A stretch of 51,889 nucleotides of DNA from CAISOG01 sp044375625 (GTDB lineage Bacteria > Pseudomonadota > Alphaproteobacteria > CAISOG01), in NCBI GenBank assembly GCA_044375625.1, contig JBILMH010000010.1, forward strand, positions 1 through 51,889. The letters run 5' to 3'. This document shows positions 51,547-51,889 of the stretch, in pieces (within the stretch, counting starts at the first letter, position 1; every line of letters begins with the position of its first letter). A model generated the notes under the pieces. It made no database searches and had not been told where the DNA came from. It saw nothing but the letters and a program-made list of their open reading frames with translations. A program made the translations under genes and the position numbers.

Positions 51547-51889
51547 ATGCTATACCCCAACGCTTTTGCCCATGCCATGACCAGTTTGCCTGACCACCCC
51601 CCCGCCGCCGTGGCGCAGGAATCCTTGATAGCCTCCATTCGGCGACGCGATCCCGCCTCAACCAGTTGGTTGCAGGTGGTGTTGTGCAACCCTGGCCTGC
51701 ACACCCTGTTGCTGTATCGGGTAGCCAACCGCCTGTGGCGATGGGGGCTGCATTTTCCCGCCAAGCTGCTGACCTACCTGACCCGCATGGTGACGGGGAT
51801 TGAGATTCATCCCGCCGCCACCATCGGCCGCAACCTGCTGATCGATCATGGCAGCGGGGTGGTGATTGGCGAAACCGCCGAAATTGGTG
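51547..51889 (+). CDS. cysE: Serine O-acetyltransferase, 5' part (runs off the window)
   Basis: Acetylates serine in the first step of cysteine synthesis. The visible 114 residues read through PASTSWLQVVLCNPGLHTLL and LLYRVANRLW to GIEIHPAATIGRNLLIDHG and GVVIGETAEIG, the start of the left-handed beta-helix with the catalytic histidine in IDHGSGVV. The frame is open at the right edge. ATG 51547 is chosen; ATG 51577 is an alternative, and neither has a clear ribosome site. The N-terminal helical domain is short, as in the compact group of bacterial enzymes. Confidence 0.88.
   Translation, partial: MLYPNAFAHAMTSLPDHPPAAVAQESLIASIRRRDPASTSWLQVVLCNPGLHTLLLYRVANRLWRWGLHFPAKLLTYLTRMVTGIEIHPAATIGRNLLIDHGSGVVIGETAEIG

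Overview
The window is a stretch of a bacterial chromosome, most likely from an alphaproteobacterium. Lineage markers are a ChpT-type histidine phosphotransferase, a TrcR/DUF1013 cell-cycle regulator, the rodZ-ispG-hisS-prfA order, a divergent erpA/dgt pair, and gltX close to gltA. I cannot name the genus. Most genes are moderately GC-rich. A minority (about 90-353, 26510-29427 and 50219-51283) are visibly AT-richer and look acquired.

Layout. (1) 1-5.7 kb: an AT-rich orphan gene, the YejE/YejF half of a peptide ABC importer, an orphan BrnA-like antitoxin with its own promoter/operator, rnpA-rpmH, a methyltransferase and tadA. (2) 5.7-17.5 kb, minus strand: secE-nusG-rplK-rplA-rplJ-rplL-rpoB-rpoC, with a strong promoter before secE and a stem-loop between rplL and rpoB. 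(3) 17.6-24.2 kb, minus strand: chpT, then nuoA-nuoB run directly into gcvT-gcvH-gcvPA-gcvPB, and a tRNA-Asp. (4) 24.3-33 kb: rodZ, ispG, hisS and prfA on the minus strand, with about 4 kb between hisS and prfA holding a Phd/VapC toxin-antitoxin pair, three AT-rich envelope-protein genes and GC-rich palindromic repeats. (5) 33-51.3 kb: an archaeal-type proS, yajC-secD (no secF), a small palindromic element, erpA, dgt, a Sel1 protein, xthA, gltX, a zinc-type CDF exporter, gltA, an acetyltransferase/FMN-reductase fusion, ogt, dps, a quinone oxidoreductase, a coiled-coil membrane protein, trcR, yebC and ruvC, then an AT-rich gene whose start carries an 11-C homopolymer. (6) The right edge holds the 5' part of cysE.

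Functionally this is mainly core machinery: transcription and translation, complex I, glycine cleavage, the TCA entry enzyme, isoprenoid synthesis, protein export and DNA repair. A recurring pattern is that clusters usually conserved in Proteobacteria are cut short: yejEF without yejAB, rnpA without yidC, nuoAB without nuoC-N, secD without secF, ruvC without ruvAB, hisS separated from prfA. Several breakpoints carry AT-rich unknown genes, toxin-antitoxin genes or palindromic repeats. The most unusual items are the poly-C tract that puts the well-spaced start of the 50.2-51.3 kb gene out of frame, the island between hisS and prfA with its pair of distantly similar exported proteins, and the antitoxin with a long Pro/Ala-rich insert.
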